Assembly: GCF_000768355.1 (NCBI RefSeq)
Contig: NZ_AVPU01000013.1
Span: forward strand, 1 to 64,000
Source: Lysobacter daejeonensis GH1-9
GTDB lineage: Bacteria; Pseudomonadota; Gammaproteobacteria; Xanthomonadales; Xanthomonadaceae
Length of the DNA: 64,000 bases
Reading direction: 5' to 3'
Shown: in pieces, positions 7,639 to 18,039 of the stretch
Layout: each line of letters opens with the position of its first letter
Numbering within the stretch: position 1 is the stretch's first letter
Position numbers and translations under genes: made by a program
The notes under the pieces: generated by a model
Told to the model about the DNA's origin: nothing
The model's input: the letters and a program-made list of their open reading frames with translations, nothing else
The model's database searches: none

Positions 7639-9027
7639 ATGGACAGACACATGCGGCCCCGAAAGGTACTGGTAGCTTCCCTGATCGCCGTCGTGGGCGT
7701 TGCTGCATTCACCGCCTGGTGGCTGCGCGCCGACAAAGAAGACCCCGTCGATCCGCGCATGGCGTGCCATGTCGCCGTCTACCGGCTCGACGACGGCCGC
7801 CTGATCGACATCGCCCCGATCACCGGCAACGGCCTGCGCTGGCGCGGCGTGGACGGCCGTACCGGCAAGCTGCAGCAGGGAGAAACGGGCAGGTGGAGCG
7901 GCTCCATTGGCTGGAGCGACCGCCCCGACCCCACCGATGTGCAACTGGGCACGTGCAGCCAACCGGTCATGACGTTTGAAGGCCACCGCGGCCAGCGCCT
8001 GTCGTTTGCGACCACCGAAACACGCTTCCAGGGCCATGGCGAAACCCTCGCCGGCAGACTGGTGATGCCGCCGGGCGACGGCCCCGTGCCGATCGCGGTG
8101 ATGGTGCACGGCTCCGAAGCGACCTCCGCGCGCACCTACAACTACTTCCAGCGCCTGTTCCCGGCCAACGGCATCGGCGTGTTCGTCTACGACAAGCGCG
8201 GCACCGGTGACAGCACCGGCAAGTACAGCCAGGACTTCCACCTGCTCGCCGACGACGCCGTCGCCGCATTGAAGGAGGCGCGGCGGCTGGCCGGTGCGCG
8301 CGCCAGCCGCGTGGGCTTCAGCGGCGGCAGCCAGGCCGGCTGGATTGAACCCCTGGCCGCGACGAAGAGTGACGCCGACTTCGTCGCCGTCGCCTACGGC
8401 CTGGCCGACACCCCCCTGGCCGAAGACCGCGACCAGGTGCGGCTTGACCTGATCGCCGCCGGCCACGGCCCCGACGTGCTGGCGAAGGCGCGTGAAGTCA
8501 CCGACGCGACGGGGGCGGTGATGGTCGCGCGCTTCAAGGGTGGCTACGACCGTCTCGACGCGGTCAAGGCCAAGTACGCCAGCGAGCCCTGGTGGAAGGA
8601 CATGAAGGGCGAATACACCGGCCTCGTCCTGCGCTACCCGCCGATCGCCCTGCGCATGTTCGGGCCCGACGAGGGCACGTCATGGGAGTACGAGCCGATG
8701 CCCGTGCTGCAGTCGGTGAAGCAGCCGTTGCTGTGGATCATCGCCGGCGCGGACCGCGAGGCGCCGCCGGAGGAGACGCGGCGGCGGTTGCTCGCCGTGG
8801 CCAAGGGGAAGCCCAACGCCACCGTGGTGGAGTTTCCGGGGACCGATCACGGCATCATCCAATTCGTCGTCACCCCCGATGGGGAGCGCGAAGGAACGCG
8901 AGTGGCGGACGGCTATTTCCGGATGCTGGTCGATTGGATCCGTGACGGGCACCTGGGGGATTCGGCGTACGGTGATGCGGCGGTGCTGGCGCGGGCGAAT
9001 CAGGGTCTATCTGGCAGCGCGCGGTAG
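7639..9027 (+). CDS. Alpha/beta hydrolase with N-terminal signal anchor
   Basis: 462 residues. One hydrophobic N-terminal segment (about 10-28) suggests export or inner-membrane anchoring. An N-terminal domain (about 40-125) of mostly beta character precedes an alpha/beta hydrolase domain: oxyanion motif HGSE (157-160), YDKRGTGDSTG (184-194), nucleophile S231 in GGSQAG, acid D372 in AGADRE and H404 in GTDHG. The nucleophile elbow is G-x-S-x-A instead of the canonical G-x-S-x-G. Relatives are annotated as dipeptidyl aminopeptidase/acylaminoacyl peptidase-like or CocE-like hydrolases. A second start five codons in (7651) is also possible. Substrate unknown. Confidence 0.85.
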   Translation: MDRHMRPRKVLVASLIAVVGVAAFTAWWLRADKEDPVDPRMACHVAVYRLDDGRLIDIAPITGNGLRWRGVDGRTGKLQQGETGRWSGSIGWSDRPDPTDVQLGTCSQPVMTFEGHRGQRLSFATTETRFQGHGETLAGRLVMPPGDGPVPIAVMVHGSEATSARTYNYFQRLFPANGIGVFVYDKRGTGDSTGKYSQDFHLLADDAVAALKEARRLAGARASRVGFSGGSQAGWIEPLAATKSDADFVAVAYGLADTPLAEDRDQVRLDLIAAGHGPDVLAKAREVTDATGAVMVARFKGGYDRLDAVKAKYASEPWWKDMKGEYTGLVLRYPPIALRMFGPDEGTSWEYEPMPVLQSVKQPLLWIIAGADREAPPEETRRRLLAVAKGKPNATVVEFPGTDHGIIQFVVTPDGEREGTRVADGYFRMLVDWIRDGHLGDSAYGDAAVLARANQGLSGSAR

Positions 9028-9256
9028 GTTTGGGTGCCGCGATCCACATGCTCCCAGCGGAGTGATTCTCTCCAGATAAGTTGTGTACTGCATGATCGCC
9101 CGCACCTGCTGGCCATCCGCCCCGCACCTCTGCCAAACTCCCGCCGCTCCCTCGCCGACCCTGTCGGCACGGCGACACCCACCGACCGCACGGAACGCGG
9201 CGGAGCATGGACCGTCCGGCCAATCCCGGACTTGCTAATGGACGTAAGGAATAGCA

Positions 9257-9724
9257 ATGCAGAACGTCGTATCGATTGCATACACCTCCGAAGAACTGGC
9301 GCAGATGGACAGCGCCTTGGCGACCCTGCGCGGGCTGTTTGACCGCATGGTGAAGCTGACCACCGAGGAGCGGCGCGAGCTGTTCAAGATGGGCGACAAA
9401 TCCGAGCCCTTCTGCCGCCAGACGCTGGCGGTGCTGGCGGCCAACCCGCAGATCGTGCCGCCCAACCTGGGCCTGGCCGAGGCGCAGGCCGACCTGGCCG
9501 CGTTGGACGCCCTTCGCCCCCGCCTGCTGCAGTTGCAGCAGTTGCTGGAGACGGCCGAGGACACCGAGACCGCCCTGGGCAGCGACATCCTGAGCGTGGC
9601 CCTGGAGGGCTACGGCCTACTGAAGGTGTCGGGCAAGAGCGAGGCGCTAAAGGGGGCCCGCAAGGCGCTGTCGGCCCGCTGGAGCAAGGGTGGGCGTACA
9701 GCGGCACTGTCGCCGGCCGCGTGA
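9257..9724 (+). CDS. Conserved protein of unknown function, helical
   Basis: 155 residues, no signal peptide, predicted all-helical. The conserved core includes LTTEERRELFKMGDKSEPF, ANPQIVPPNLG and a C-terminal YGLLKVSGKSEALKGARKAL. I recognise this as a family scattered across distant phyla (Bacteroidetes, cyanobacteria, Proteobacteria), with the E-R-x-x-L-x-K-M-G-D-K-S signature, but know no function. A good SD (AAGGAA, 9245-9250) precedes the ATG. The stop at 9722-9724 is followed by a short hairpin and then the 21-bp tandem array. Confidence 0.8.
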   Translation: MQNVVSIAYTSEELAQMDSALATLRGLFDRMVKLTTEERRELFKMGDKSEPFCRQTLAVLAANPQIVPPNLGLAEAQADLAALDALRPRLLQLQQLLETAEDTETALGSDILSVALEGYGLLKVSGKSEALKGARKALSARWSKGGRTAALSPAA

Positions 9725-9742
9725 GGCGTTCATAAGTGACTG

Positions 9743-9765
9743 ATGCGGCGAGATTATTGCCGCAT
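9743..9765. other. Inverted repeat between the unknown gene and the repeat array
   Basis: 7-bp arms ATGCGGC / GCCGCAT around a 9-nt AT-rich loop, flanked by GTGAC on both sides. It may be a weak terminator of the gene at 9257 (no U-run) or a leader element of the array. Confidence 0.35.
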
Positions 9766-9808
9766 TGAGTGACGGAGCCTGATGGATGAGCCGGGGAGGC
9801 TTGTCCGT

Positions 9809-10060
9809 CAGGCTTTTTTGCTTGACGGTGAGGCTTTTTGGCTCAGTGATGAGTGTTTTTGGGTCACGAGCGAGGCGATTTGGCTCATGCGTGAGTACTT
9901 TTGGTCTGGCGATGAGGTGACTTGCCTCATGCGCGAGGCGGCTTGGGTGGCGAGTAAGCGGTTTTGGCTCATGGGAGAGCCATTTCGGGTCACGGGTGAG
10001 TACTTCTGCCTTCCCCGCTGGGCAGTTTCACTCGGCGCTGACATCTTTTCGCTCAAGCCA
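9809..10060 (+). repeat. Degenerate tandem array, twelve 21-bp units
   Basis: Units begin at 9809, 9830, 9851, 9872, 9893, 9914, 9935, 9956, 9977, 9998, 10019 and 10040 with no slippage. Consensus is about GAGGCTTTTTGGCTCAYGNGT: an initial GAG, a central T-run followed by GG, then CTCA or GTCA. TGAG...CTCA gives each unit a weak dyad. The period is a multiple of three, so a frame stays open through all of it; from the ATG at 9782 (stop 10121-10123) it would encode 113 residues of heptads such as EAFWLSD, ECFWVTS and EAIWLMR. I cannot tell whether it is translated. There is no homogenisation between units, so it is old or under selection. This fills the gap 9725-10209. Confidence 0.85.
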
Positions 10061-10209
10061 AGGGCACACGCCCATAGGCCCAGGCGTCTTTCCTCGCACG
10101 CAGTAACCCGCGATCCGAGGTGAGAATTTTGCGCACCACCGTCCTCTATGCGTTCAGGACCCGGCAGGCGCAGATATCCTGGGCCCGGCTTAGAGCGAGC
10201 GCAGGCTGC

Positions 10210-10749
10210 ATGGCGATCTACAACACCCCGTCCGATGCCGCGAACACCGCCGTTCGCTCGTTCCTCACGTCGGTGGGCGAGTTCTACCTGGGGCGTTCTT
10301 TCAATACTGGCAATGGTCCGGGCAAAGCCGTCTGGACGCAGATTTGCGCTGACTTCGGTAATCGCTGTGCCTATTGCGAATCAGATGGGAAGCTGCAGAT
10401 CGAACATCTGCTGATGTTCAACCGGACGGAGTATGGCCTGCACCACCCCGGCAATCTCGTGCCGGTATGCACGGGTTGCAACAAGCGGCATCGCAATGAC
10501 CAACGGCGCTATGTCTCTTGGCAAGAACATCTAGAGCACATCTGCAGCGAGCAGCCCCATCTTGCAGCCAAAAGGCGGGAGCGCATCACCGCGCACACGA
10601 AGAAGTACAAGTACCCGGACTTGAGCGACCAAGAGAGGCACGCGATTCGGGTCATAGCTGAGGCTTTGTACGACAACATCAAAGGCGAGTCGGAGAAAGC
10701 GCTAAACATGTACCGCAAGCTCGATCAAGCGTTCCTGAAGAAGGACTGA
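10210..10749 (+). CDS. HNH endonuclease-family protein
   Basis: 179 residues from the ATG at 10210; an in-frame GTG at 10120 would add 30 unremarkable residues. The HNH/zinc core is complete: C53-x2-C56 (CAYC), E65-H66 in QIEHLL, N82 in PGNLVPVC, C87-x2-C90 and H94. An N-terminal helix region (1-45) and a Lys/Arg-rich C-terminal tail (115-179) flank it. Similar stand-alone HNH proteins occur in restriction, retron and other accessory loci. The gene follows the 21-bp array and starts the lower-GC accessory stretch. Target unknown. Confidence 0.8.
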   Translation: MAIYNTPSDAANTAVRSFLTSVGEFYLGRSFNTGNGPGKAVWTQICADFGNRCAYCESDGKLQIEHLLMFNRTEYGLHHPGNLVPVCTGCNKRHRNDQRRYVSWQEHLEHICSEQPHLAAKRRERITAHTKKYKYPDLSDQERHAIRVIAEALYDNIKGESEKALNMYRKLDQAFLKKD

Positions 10750-10831
10750 TCGCGGACGAGGCAAATGCGGGCATTCGACCAAAAGCGGACAGTCCGCCTT
10801 CGTGGCAGCGACTGACACGGCGAGGCGATAA

Positions 10832-12022
10832 TTGATAGACGGTTCGAAACATTCTGGCCAACTTGAGGTGCACGTGACCGCTGAGTTTCAAGAGATCGGA
10901 CACTCTGGGGGAAAGATTGAAATTCGGGTTATGACGGACCTCGCGTCTGGAAGAAAGTCTTACCAGCTTCGTTACACCCATTGTCGACCGACTCCTTCGA
11001 CGTTGATTGAACTGTATGCCCTGCCTCAGGGTATGGCTCTTGAGCCGGTCAATGCCGTCGGAATAGGAGGTGCAATCCCTCCTCCGTCAGTACCCGGGGC
11101 TTGGCTGGTGATGATTACCTCGGATAGCACAGGTCAATTCGGGCATCTTTGCCCTCGCTGCGAAGGATATTGGCGCAGCGGGCCGTGGCCGGCAATTTGT
11201 CCCTATTGCCGATTTGAGGCCCCACCAATCAAATTCCTGTCGGACGCGCAAAATGCATTCATCCGACAGTACTGCGCCCGCATGTGCGCAGCTCTCGATT
11301 CCGATGAGGACGGCGTCATTGAGATAGATATGGATGCAGTGGCGGACGCGGTAGGAGCGGGCACTCCAAAACCAGCATTTTACGTATCTGAGCAAAGTCA
11401 GCAGCACAAATTTAATTGCACTGCATGTGGGGCGTTCAATGACGTTCTTGGACGCTACGCATATTGCTCTACCTGCGGCACACGTAATGACCTCGCGATC
11501 TTTAGAGATGAATCCATACCCGCAATCCGCGAGACTCTCAATGCCAGCAATCGCGCCGAAGATGCCGTGCGAAGTGCGGTGTCAGCCTTTGACTCGCTTG
11601 CGGGCCAGTATGCCAAGCAACTCGGGACGCTCATCCCCATGACGAGGCGGAGGCTCGATAGATTGCGAAAGAGGTTTCATGACTTTGACGAGGCAAAGGA
11701 GACGTTCAAGGCATTCTTCGACATCGATATTGGTCGAGACGTAAAGTCAGAGGATCTCAAGTTCATTGCGCTTGAGTTCCATAGACGCCATGTCTTTGAG
11801 CACAATGGCGGCGAAGCAGATGAAGTGTACGTTCGTGAAAGTGGCGATACGTCAGTAAGACTAAAACAGGTTATCCGTGAGACGCCGGCTAGCGCCCATC
11901 GCCTCTTGGACTTGTTGGGCCGAGTAGCGAAAAACCTTCACGATGGATTCCACTCGATAATCCCCGTCAGGTCAGAGCCCATTGAACTGACTGGAAAACG
12001 AGGCGAATTGGGTCGGGAATAA
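10832..12022 (+). CDS. Double zinc-ribbon protein with a C-terminal HEPN-type motif
   Basis: 396 residues from a TTG start at 10832 with SD GAGG at 10822-10825. Two Cys4 ribbons are visible: C107-x2-C110 with C123-x2-C126, and C196-x2-C199 with C212-x2-C215. The C-terminal half (about 225-375) is helical and contains R319-H-V-F-E-H324-N-G-G inside EFHRRHVFEHNGGEADEVY. R-x4-H followed by N-x-G and D matches the catalytic motif of HEPN ribonucleases of the ApeA-like kind. Base composition is clearly lower in GC than the flanks. An RNA-targeting, possibly defensive, role is inference; no close family is recognised. Confidence 0.65.
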   Translation: MIDGSKHSGQLEVHVTAEFQEIGHSGGKIEIRVMTDLASGRKSYQLRYTHCRPTPSTLIELYALPQGMALEPVNAVGIGGAIPPPSVPGAWLVMITSDSTGQFGHLCPRCEGYWRSGPWPAICPYCRFEAPPIKFLSDAQNAFIRQYCARMCAALDSDEDGVIEIDMDAVADAVGAGTPKPAFYVSEQSQQHKFNCTACGAFNDVLGRYAYCSTCGTRNDLAIFRDESIPAIRETLNASNRAEDAVRSAVSAFDSLAGQYAKQLGTLIPMTRRRLDRLRKRFHDFDEAKETFKAFFDIDIGRDVKSEDLKFIALEFHRRHVFEHNGGEADEVYVRESGDTSVRLKQVIRETPASAHRLLDLLGRVAKNLHDGFHSIIPVRSEPIELTGKRGELGRE

Positions 12023-12066
12023 CTGCATTTGGCCGCGAGCGTTGTGGCGGTTCAAGAGGGCTCCTT

Positions 12067-12636
12067 ATGAATGGCGACGACCGACGCAAGCGGGAAGAGC
12101 AACTCGCGCAGTACGCAGCGGATAACCCTCGGCCGCTGTATCAGACGATCTACGATCTCGCCGCCGCCTTTCGGGAGGTCGGGGCTGGTTCTGTGCAATC
12201 GATTCAGAAAAGCCAGAACGCAGATTTCTTTGTCCCCGCCGTGGTCAACACGGCGTTCGCTGTCGAACTGCTGCTGAAGTTCTTTATAGTTGCCACCAAT
12301 CCAGACCTGACGTACGCCGAACTTAAGGCTCGAGGATTGCATCCTCACGGGCATAAGTACTCCGAGCTGTGGGACAGGCTGCATCCAAAATTTCGGGGAG
12401 CCGTCCTAGCGGAATATTCGATGCTCACGCAGGCGGGCTCGCTGCTCCCGGACATTCCGCTCGTGCTCGCGGAGCTTGGCGACGTGCCATTCGTGGACTG
12501 GCGGTATCCATTTGAGGACCCCGCTTACCGGGAGCTTGATTACGGCAAGCTGGAGAAAATTGCGGTTGCGATGCTACGGGTGGGGAGAGGCGCCTGCGGC
12601 AGACTGGCCAAAGGTGAGCGGCGGCATGTTGTTTAA
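12067..12636 (+). CDS. HEPN-like protein of unknown function
   Basis: 189 residues. The pattern FVPAVVNTAFAVELLLKFFI (55-74) followed by GHKYSELWDRL (95-105) is typical of a large HEPN-like group in which the N..FA.E..LK helix packs against a G-H-x-L helix. No R-x4-H catalytic motif is present, so it may be a non-catalytic HEPN protein. It starts 45 bp after the zinc-ribbon gene and is probably co-transcribed. It is the last gene of the accessory stretch before aceE, which is convergent. Confidence 0.6.
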   Translation: MNGDDRRKREEQLAQYAADNPRPLYQTIYDLAAAFREVGAGSVQSIQKSQNADFFVPAVVNTAFAVELLLKFFIVATNPDLTYAELKARGLHPHGHKYSELWDRLHPKFRGAVLAEYSMLTQAGSLLPDIPLVLAELGDVPFVDWRYPFEDPAYRELDYGKLEKIAVAMLRVGRGACGRLAKGERRHVV

Positions 12637-12743
12637 AGGCTTGGTGGCCGTCACTACATGTTGCCTACCCTGACCGAGAAATGCCTGATCTGCGCGAAAT
12701 GGGGTGTCCGCTCCTGGTCGAGAGCAGCCATCACCAATGAAAG

Positions 12744-12766
12744 AAGGGCGGCCAATGGCCGCCCTT
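12744..12766 (-). terminator. Intrinsic terminator of aceE
   Basis: Perfect 10-bp inverted repeat AAGGGCGGCC / GGCCGCCCTT with a 3-nt loop, 26 bp past the aceE stop. Read on the minus strand it is followed by CTTTC, a modest U-rich stretch. On the plus strand no U-run follows. Confidence 0.75.
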
Positions 12767-12791
12767 CATCCGTTCGGTCAACGCGGAAGCC

Positions 12792-15482
12792 TCACGCCCC
12801 CAACGGATTGATCTTCTCCACATCAATCTTGTACTGCTTGATCGCCCGCGCCACATCCTTCCCGGTCATCTTCCCCTCCGCCGCCAGCGCGGCAATCGCC
12901 GCGTGCGCGATGTGGAAGCGATCCACCTCGAAGTGGCGGCGCAGGTTGGCACGCGTGTCGCTGCGGCCAAAGCCATCCGTGCCCAGCACGCTGTAGCGCA
13001 TCGGCACGAACTCGCGCACCTGGTCGGCGTAGTTGCGGATGTAGTCGGTGGCGGCAATCGCCGGGCCCTGCTGGCCTTCCAGCAGCGTGGTGATGTACGG
13101 CTTGCGCTGCGTTGCCTCGGGGTGCAGGCGGTTCCAGCGGATGGCGTCCACGCCGTCGCGCGCCAGCTCGTTGAAGCTGGGGCACGACCAGATGTCGGCG
13201 GTCACGCCAAAGTCCTTGTCCAGCAGCTCGGCCGCGGCCATCACTTCGCGCAGGATGGTGCCGCTGCCCAGCAGCTGCACGCGCAGCTCGCCCTTCTTCG
13301 GCTTGCCGTTGCCCTGCAGCAGGTACATGCCCTTGATGATCCCCTCGGCGCTGCCCTCGGGCATGTCCGGGTGGGTGTAGTTCTCGTTCATCAGGGTGAC
13401 GTAGTAGTACTCGTCCTGCTGCTCGGCCAGCATGCGCTGCATGCCGTGCTGCATGATCGTGACCACTTCAAAGCTGAAGGTGGGGTCGTAGCTGCGGCAG
13501 TTGGGGATCAGCCCGGCCTGCACCATGCCGTGGCCGTCCTCGTGCTGCAGGCCTTCGCCGTTGAGCGTGGTACGGCCGGCGGTGGCGCCCAGCAGGAAGC
13601 CGCGCGCGCGCATGTCCGCCGCCTGCCACGCGCTGTCGCCAATGCGCTGGAAGCCGAACATCGAGTAGTAGATGTAGAACGGCAGCATCTGCAGGTCGTT
13701 GGTGCTGTAGCTGGTGGCCGCGGCCATCCAGCTGGCGAACGCACCGGCCTCGGTGATGCCTTCTTCCAGCACCTGCCCCGCGGAGTCCTCGCGGTAGTAC
13801 ATCAGCTGGTCGCGGTCCACCGGCTTGTACTTCTGCCCGTGCGGCGCGTAGATGCCGATCTGGCGGAACAGGCCTTCCATGCCGAAGGTGCGCGCTTCGT
13901 CGGCCACGATGGGCACGCAGCGCGGGCCCACCTGCTTGTCGCGCAGGGTCATGTTGAGGAACTGCACGAACGCCATGGTGGTGCTGATCTCACGGTCGCC
14001 GGTGCTCTTGAGCAGGCGGTCGTAGGTTTCCAGCTTGGGCACTTCCAGCGAGGTGCTGGCCTTGCGGCGGCGCTGCGGCAGGAAGCCGCCCAGCGCGTTG
14101 CGGCGCTCGCGCATGTACTCCACTTCCGGCGACTTCTCGCCCGGGTGGAAGAACGGGATGGCGCCGTCGGCCAGCTGCGCGTCGGTCACCGGGATGCTGA
14201 AACGGTCACGGAAGTAGCGGACGTCGTCGTCGCCCATCTTCTTGGTGCCGTGGGTGGGGTTCAGCGCCTCGCCGGCCTTGCCCATGCCGTAGCCCTTGAC
14301 CGTCTTGGCCAGGATCACGGTCGGCATGCCCTTGGTGGTGGTGGCCTGGTGGTAGGCCGCGTACACCTTGTGCGGGTCGTGGCCACCGCGGTTCAGGCGC
14401 CAGATGTCGTCGTCGGACAGGTTGGCCACCAGCGCGGCGGTCTCCGGGTACTTGCCGAAGAAGTTGTCGCGGGTGTACTTGCCGCCAAACGCCTTGCAGT
14501 TCTGGTACTCGCCGTCGACGGTTTCCATCATCAGCTGGCGCAGCTTGCCGCTGGTGTCGCGGGCCAGCAGCGGATCCCAGTAGCTGCCCCAGATGGTCTT
14601 GATGACATTCCAACCGGCGCCGCGGAACTGGCCTTCCAGCTCCTGGATGATCTTGCCGTTGCCGCGCACCGGGCCGTCCAGGCGCTGCAGGTTGCAGTTG
14701 ATGACAAACACCAGGTTGTCCAGGCCTTCGCGGCCGGCCACGCTGATGGCGCCCAGGCTCTCGGGCTCGTCGCACTCGCCATCGCCCATGAAGCACCACA
14801 CCTTGCGGTCGGTCTTGGGCAGCAGGCCGCGGCCTTCCAGGTACTTCCAGTTGCGCGCCTGGTAGATGGCGGCGATCGGGCCCAGGCCCATCGACACGGT
14901 GGGCACCTGCCAGAAGTCCGGCATCAGCCACGGGTGCGGGTACGACGACACGCCGCGGCCGTCGACTTCCATGCGGAAGTGGTCCAGCTGCGACTCGTTG
15001 ATGCGGCCTTCCAGGAAGGCGCGGGCGTACACGCCCGGCGAGCTGTGGCCCTGCACGCAGATCAGGTCGCCCGGGTGCTCGCCCTCGGGGCCGCGCCAGA
15101 AGTGGTTGAAGCCCACGTCGTACAGGGTGGCCGCCGAGGCGAAGCTGGCGATGTGGCCGCCCAGGTCGCCGGGCTTGCGGTTGGCGCGCACCACCATGGC
15201 CATCGCGTTCCAGCGGATGATCGAGCGGATGCGCTGCTCCATCGCGTGGTCGCCGGGGCTCTTGGCCTCCAGGTGCGGCGGGATGGTGTTGATGTACTCG
15301 GTGGTGGGCGCGAACGGCAGGTGGGCGCCGGCACGGCGGGTGACTTCGACCACGCTTTCCAGCAGCTGGTGGGCGCGCTCGGCGCCGTCACGGGCAATGA
15401 CGGCCTGGACCGACTCGACCCATTCGTGGGTTTCGATGGGGTCCAGGTCGCGGGCGAGGTCGGTGGGGGGGGTCTGGCTCAT
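12792..15482 (-). CDS. aceE: Pyruvate dehydrogenase E1 component, homodimeric type
   Basis: 896 residues, full length for the homodimeric E1 (E. coli 887). It decarboxylates pyruvate with thiamine diphosphate and acetylates the E2 lipoyl group in the cytoplasmic PDH complex. The ThDP motif GDGECDEP (233-240) ends with NCN at 262-264. Other family signatures visible include GHSSPGVYARAFLEGR and GRTTLNGEGLQHEDGH. SD GGAGCGGAC directly precedes the ATG. The E2/E3 genes are not adjacent. It has its own promoter region with a TAGAAT-type -10 and a 16-bp palindrome (15530-15545), and its own terminator. Confidence 0.97.
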   Translation of the reverse strand: MSQTPPTDLARDLDPIETHEWVESVQAVIARDGAERAHQLLESVVEVTRRAGAHLPFAPTTEYINTIPPHLEAKSPGDHAMEQRIRSIIRWNAMAMVVRANRKPGDLGGHIASFASAATLYDVGFNHFWRGPEGEHPGDLICVQGHSSPGVYARAFLEGRINESQLDHFRMEVDGRGVSSYPHPWLMPDFWQVPTVSMGLGPIAAIYQARNWKYLEGRGLLPKTDRKVWCFMGDGECDEPESLGAISVAGREGLDNLVFVINCNLQRLDGPVRGNGKIIQELEGQFRGAGWNVIKTIWGSYWDPLLARDTSGKLRQLMMETVDGEYQNCKAFGGKYTRDNFFGKYPETAALVANLSDDDIWRLNRGGHDPHKVYAAYHQATTTKGMPTVILAKTVKGYGMGKAGEALNPTHGTKKMGDDDVRYFRDRFSIPVTDAQLADGAIPFFHPGEKSPEVEYMRERRNALGGFLPQRRRKASTSLEVPKLETYDRLLKSTGDREISTTMAFVQFLNMTLRDKQVGPRCVPIVADEARTFGMEGLFRQIGIYAPHGQKYKPVDRDQLMYYREDSAGQVLEEGITEAGAFASWMAAATSYSTNDLQMLPFYIYYSMFGFQRIGDSAWQAADMRARGFLLGATAGRTTLNGEGLQHEDGHGMVQAGLIPNCRSYDPTFSFEVVTIMQHGMQRMLAEQQDEYYYVTLMNENYTHPDMPEGSAEGIIKGMYLLQGNGKPKKGELRVQLLGSGTILREVMAAAELLDKDFGVTADIWSCPSFNELARDGVDAIRWNRLHPEATQRKPYITTLLEGQQGPAIAATDYIRNYADQVREFVPMRYSVLGTDGFGRSDTRANLRRHFEVDRFHIAHAAIAALAAEGKMTGKDVARAIKQYKIDVEKINPLGA

Positions 15483-15529
15483 GTCCGCTCCGTACGGGCG
15501 GCCCCTGCCGGCCCGCTTATTCAGGTAAT

Positions 15530-15545
15530 TAGAGTCCGGATTCTA
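15530..15545. promoter_or_regulatory. 16-bp near-palindrome overlapping the aceE -10 region
   Basis: TAGAGTCCGGATTCTA is a palindrome except for one mismatched base pair. On the minus strand it contains TAGAAT, a plausible -10, 58 bp upstream of the aceE ATG. A dyad over the core promoter could be a repressor site; no PdhR gene is in the window. Confidence 0.4.
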
Positions 15546-15626
15546 GCCCAGCACCGGGGCGGTGGCTTGACCGACATCAGTCGCAAGCGGCGCTCTGGCC
15601 GTACGAATACGTATGCAGCACAAACG

Positions 15627-15652
15627 GACACGCCGCCCGGAGGCGGCGTGTC
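15627..15652 (-). terminator. Intrinsic terminator of maeB
   Basis: Perfect 11-bp inverted repeat GACACGCCGCC / GGCGGCGTGTC with a 4-nt loop, 23 bp beyond the maeB stop. On the minus strand it is followed by CGTTTGTG. Confidence 0.75.
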
Positions 15653-15674
15653 GCGGACGCTCGGGCGGGGCGGA

Positions 15675-17960
<2,286 letters not shown>

Positions 17961-18039
17961 GGTTCCATGAGGGGGACGGGTGGACGGTCGATTCTAGCCC
18001 CACCGGGCGACCACTACCCGCAAGGAATCCACAATACGG

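Noticed and set aside
9808-10056. Minus-strand open frame across the 21-bp array (Ser/Gln/Lys-rich)
   Set aside because: A stop-free 21-bp period keeps several frames open on both strands, so openness alone is not evidence of coding here.
9809-10060. CRISPR array
   Set aside because: Units are contiguous 21-mers without spacers, and no cas genes are present.
12744-12766. Small RNA gene between the accessory stretch and aceE
   Set aside because: The only structure is the hairpin placed and oriented as the aceE terminator; no separate promoter is visible.
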